DNA from: Xiphias gladius
Taxonomy: Eukaryota > Chordata > Actinopteri > Istiophoriformes > Xiphiidae
Direction: 5' to 3'
Length of the DNA: 64,000 nt
NCBI RefSeq assembly: GCF_016859285.1
Contig: NC_053416.1
Location: forward strand, 1,369,001-1,433,000
The notes under the pieces were generated by a model. It was not told the DNA's origin, did no database searches, and was given only the letters and a program-made list of their open reading frames with translations. Below are positions 61,115 through 64,000 of the stretch, piece by piece. Positions within the stretch are counted from its first letter, which is position 1; each line of letters begins with the position of its first letter. The position numbers and the translations under genes are program-made.

Positions 61115-61175
<61 letters not shown>
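61108..61175. repeat. (TA)n(TG)n compound microsatellite
   Basis: A short TA tract passes directly into a TG array of about 45 bp. Confidence 0.95.
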
Positions 61176-61176
<1 letters not shown>

Positions 61177-61189
61177 GGGACCCATTACA

Positions 61190-61315
61190 AATAAAGAGGA
61201 GTACTTTTACTTTGATATTTTGTTGACAATACTGGTGTACTTTTACTCGAGCAACGTTTTAAATGCAGGACTTTTACTTGTAATTGTTACATGTCCCGAG
61301 TGTGAGTGTGAGACT
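61190..61315. repeat. Fragment of AGTAC-rich percomorph repeat
   Basis: GGAGTACTTTTACTTTGATA, GGTGTACTTTTACTCGAGCA and ATGCAGGACTTTTACTTGTA are typical words of the family seen at 10418-10760 and 11548-11720. Confidence 0.5.
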
Positions 61316-62189
61316 AATTAAAACAGAGTCCTATATTAAACGCTGATTGAGAAACCCGTCCTGACCCAGTCTGACTGAACTGCCATTTTATTTCACTCCT
61401 GCGAAACGCTGCAGTGGTCGTGCCTCGGGAATATGTTTGTCAGTCGGAGTTTTTCAGCTTTGGGTTTTTAATAAGTTCGCAAAGCAATGTCTAAAAACAG
61501 GTTTTCACTTTGTGGTGTTGGGTTATTGAGTGTAGATTGGTGGGTAAAAAAAATGGCAGATTTATCCTTTCAAATTGATATTTACGGCAGCGTGAAGAGT
61601 TTCTAAAGCCACTATTACGGCCCATAACTCTAAATCATAAAGACTTGTTGAGGGCCAGAGGTTTTCAGACCGTGGGAGAGAGACATGAGGCGAAGCCCAT
61701 GAATGTTCAGCCACTTGTTAAACTCTCAGGACCCAGCTGCCGCAATTTGCATCGAAACCGGTCCTCCTCCGCGGAGTCAAATCTGAACACGCAGACGTGG
61801 GACGGATACATTTCTTACTGGGTGTGAGTCACACTTTCCGAGGATATCATTAACCCTAACGTCCATTAATCTGGTCAGAACTCAGACAGAAAGGCTCCAC
61901 TTCTAACTGCAGAACCTGCCTGACAATCTTAAGTTTTTAAGTTTCCTTCAGTATCACACTGATCCGGTGACACTTGTCTGTACGCCCACGGCTACGCTGA
62001 CAACAGGAGCTGTTAATAGGTAATCGGGCATACTTTTATTTTTTCCTCCCTGATCTCGTGAGTGGGGTGTGACCTCTGACCTTAGCCCCTACGTTTTGGC
62101 TTCACAGTGATGCTGGTTTTCAAGGGATTCGAGCCGAAACCTCATTTATTTATTCTTTTCGTCTCCACAAACTGCTGAGCCACGACTGT
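61316..62189. other. Gene-free stretch
   Basis: No gene is seen. It includes the DR1-type site at 62070-62082. Confidence 0.4.
62070..62082 (-). promoter_or_regulatory. Perfect DR1 nuclear-receptor site
   Basis: TGACCT C TGACCT, which is AGGTCA G AGGTCA on the minus strand: two consensus half-sites with 1-bp spacing, the preferred site for HNF4, PPAR/RXR and COUP-TF. It lies 2.8 kb downstream of insulin. Function is unknown and chance is possible. Confidence 0.3.
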
Positions 62190-62900
62190 TTTCATAGCCT
62201 GTGTACACTGGGTGCCTCCGTGTTGTCAGTGTCAATATTGAACTGCTCTTGCCCGGCTATGCTGGCTCTCTCCCCCTTGTTACTGTAACCATCAGCAGTG
62301 TCAGACCAGTATTACACAACCCCTGCACCAGTCACACGGGCCAAATGTTCAGCTGGGTTCAGAGAGATCGGAAACTCGCTCAGCAAACACTCTCCGGCTT
62401 CGTTGGCGTTGGGTGGCTCAACGCTCGCGACCTCAATCTCGCTCCATTAAAGGGGCTGCTCAAGACATCGATATCTAGCCTTATTTTCGGTGTCGTGGTT
62501 GTAGTCCCGGTGAAGTTTGTCAAATTCAGGAAACAGTGGTTGTTGAAATACGTAAGAATTCCCCGTTTGAAATGTTCCAGTTTGACTTTTCACGTCGCCA
62601 TTCGACAGACGAACGTCGCCAAGACCGTTGGTCCCAAACCCGGGCGTTGCATCGAATACAAAATCTGACGGGTCACGAGATGATTAACAAGAAAGGAAAG
62701 AAGAAGGAGAAACATTTCTGATCTACAAACTCTAGCCTGACCGATACCCGGTCTTGAGGCCAACATTGATATCATTATTTGCGAGATTAAAAAATCAGAT
62801 AGCGATTTACTGGCTGAGAGTACTTTTTTTTTTTTAGAAATGGATACAGATCCCGTGAAGCCGGCAGACGCTGTACGGGTTAAGCCAGATTCGAACCCAG
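62190..62900. repeat. Probable dispersed repeat
   Basis: The segment GGGTGGCTCAACGCTCGCGA and GCTCCATTAAAGGGGCTGCT, followed later by CTGACCGATACCCGGTCTTG, reads like a percomorph repeat. The 155-codon open frame over it has no recognisable domain. Identification is tentative. Confidence 0.3.
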
Positions 62901-64000
62901 AATTGGTCGGTCTCAAGTAATTTTAGAATCCAGCCAGATTTGTGGCCAATGGGTCGATGTTTGATGGTAGGTCACGATGCCTGATTAACGTCTGCTGTCG
63001 AAAGATCTGTTCTAAACTAAGCTGAGCTTGTCGTAATACTGAAGTAGTATTTTACACGTTGGGGTTGACCGTAGTTTCGACTGAGACTCGGTGATATAAA
63101 ACTGAATTTCACTGCACAGCAGACAGATCCAGACCTTCCAGACCTCTGCAGCTCCATTGTTTCTCTTTTTTCTTACTTATTCATAGTAGAATTGCACCGA
63201 GTAACTTGGCTCTTTTGGCTCTGTTTGGCAACGCTGAGGACGCGGCCGAGACGTTTGAGTACACTTGGCTGGAACCGTAAGTGGACCAAAACCGACCGGG
63301 GGCTTCACGCTCCACGTCGCGGTTCGGTCGCTCGATTCGCACAGTGCGAGCAGAGGAGCTGCAGGTTCTGGTCGAGCAGAAAGGAAGAAACGTGAAGTGT
63401 GAGTCAACACAATGTTAGTTGTTTTTTTCTTTTTTTTTCTTTTTGTGACCAAGGTGCATACGTTTCACAGTGTAAAAAGTGAACTGGTGTGAGTTTGTGT
63501 GTGTATATATATATATGTCAGACATTTGGACCCCAACGTCTCTGACTCGTATTCATGGTTGATCAGTGCACCTGCCATCGTCATCCGTTTGCTGACGTAC
63601 GTGCAGTCCGTGGTCGAAAGGTCAACAAACCGAACGAGGAGAAAATGAAGTGTTAAGTGTAAATTAGGAGGAAAACTAAGGTGTTTGAGTGCAGGGGGGG
63701 ACGGTTACTGGCGTTTGAATCAGTCGTGTGGCTGCAGGTTGTCTTGGTCAAAGAATATACTGTCTGAACAAGATTTATGTTTAAACCGGGAACTGTCTCA
63801 TCAGAAAAGAAGTGTTCAAGACCCTGAACCTGAGCAGATATTTGATGCCAACGGTCAGTGCTCAACAGGTTTTGACTCTCGCTGCTATGAAGACATTTTG
63901 GTTGGCACCAAAAAACTATTCAGGTCGATCCCAAGCCTGAAGCTGTTCTATAAGTGTATTTATACTTTTCCTGTCCTGGAACGGGATTCTGGGACTCCGG
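62901..64000. other. Gene-free end of window
   Basis: No gene is supportable. A short (TG/TA)n tract lies at about 63495-63516. Confidence 0.4.

Noticed and set aside
62201-62668. 155-codon open frame with a hydrophobic stretch
   Set aside because: No recognisable domain, no clear splice context, and the underlying DNA looks like a dispersed repeat.

Overview
The window looks like nuclear DNA from a ray-finned fish, most likely a percomorph. It has intron-containing vertebrate genes, a replication-dependent histone cluster, long (CA)n and (TA)n arrays, and many copies of short interspersed repeats that I recognise from percomorph genomes. The A chain [21 protein letters not shown] and the proinsulin layout are typical of teleost insulin. 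I cannot name the species.

Layout, left to right. 1-12.8 kb has no gene I can support. It holds degraded repeats, a hAT-like element with terminal inverted repeats and a target-site duplication (3947-5063), a scrap of LINE reverse transcriptase near 6.0 kb, and three (CA)n arrays at 6.3-6.84 kb. 12.8-23.3 kb is cdx1 on the minus strand: three coding exons, an 8.6-kb first intron and a CpG-rich 5' half. 23.3-36.3 kb is upstream sequence. It contains a pair of TCF/LEF-type sites about 0.5 kb from the cdx1 start codon and a perfect DR5 retinoic-acid response element about 2.9 kb away, followed by repeats. 36.4-47.3 kb is a core-histone cluster in the order H4, H2B, H3, H2A, H4, H2B, H2A (all plus strand), then H4 (minus strand). 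Every gene is intronless and carries a histone 3' stem-loop. No H1 gene is visible, and the second unit has no H3. 50.3-51.5 kb is rnf26 (plus strand), with its coding region in one exon. 57.1-59.5 kb is insulin (plus strand, three exons). 59.5-64 kb holds a CpG-rich patch with a possible first exon of an unidentified gene at 60.7 kb, plus repeats.

How the parts relate. The histone genes form a co-regulated S-phase block with shared promoter elements and the stem-loop processing signal, and they show clear signs of recent duplication and exchange. cdx1 and ins both act in gut or pancreatic endoderm in vertebrates, but nothing here shows that they are co-regulated. The main points for follow-up are the candidate retinoic-acid and Wnt inputs to cdx1, the mosaic H4 gene, an unusual H2A N-terminal tail, and a repeat plus microsatellite that stops about 30 bp upstream of the insulin TATA box. 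I found no clearly new biological system.
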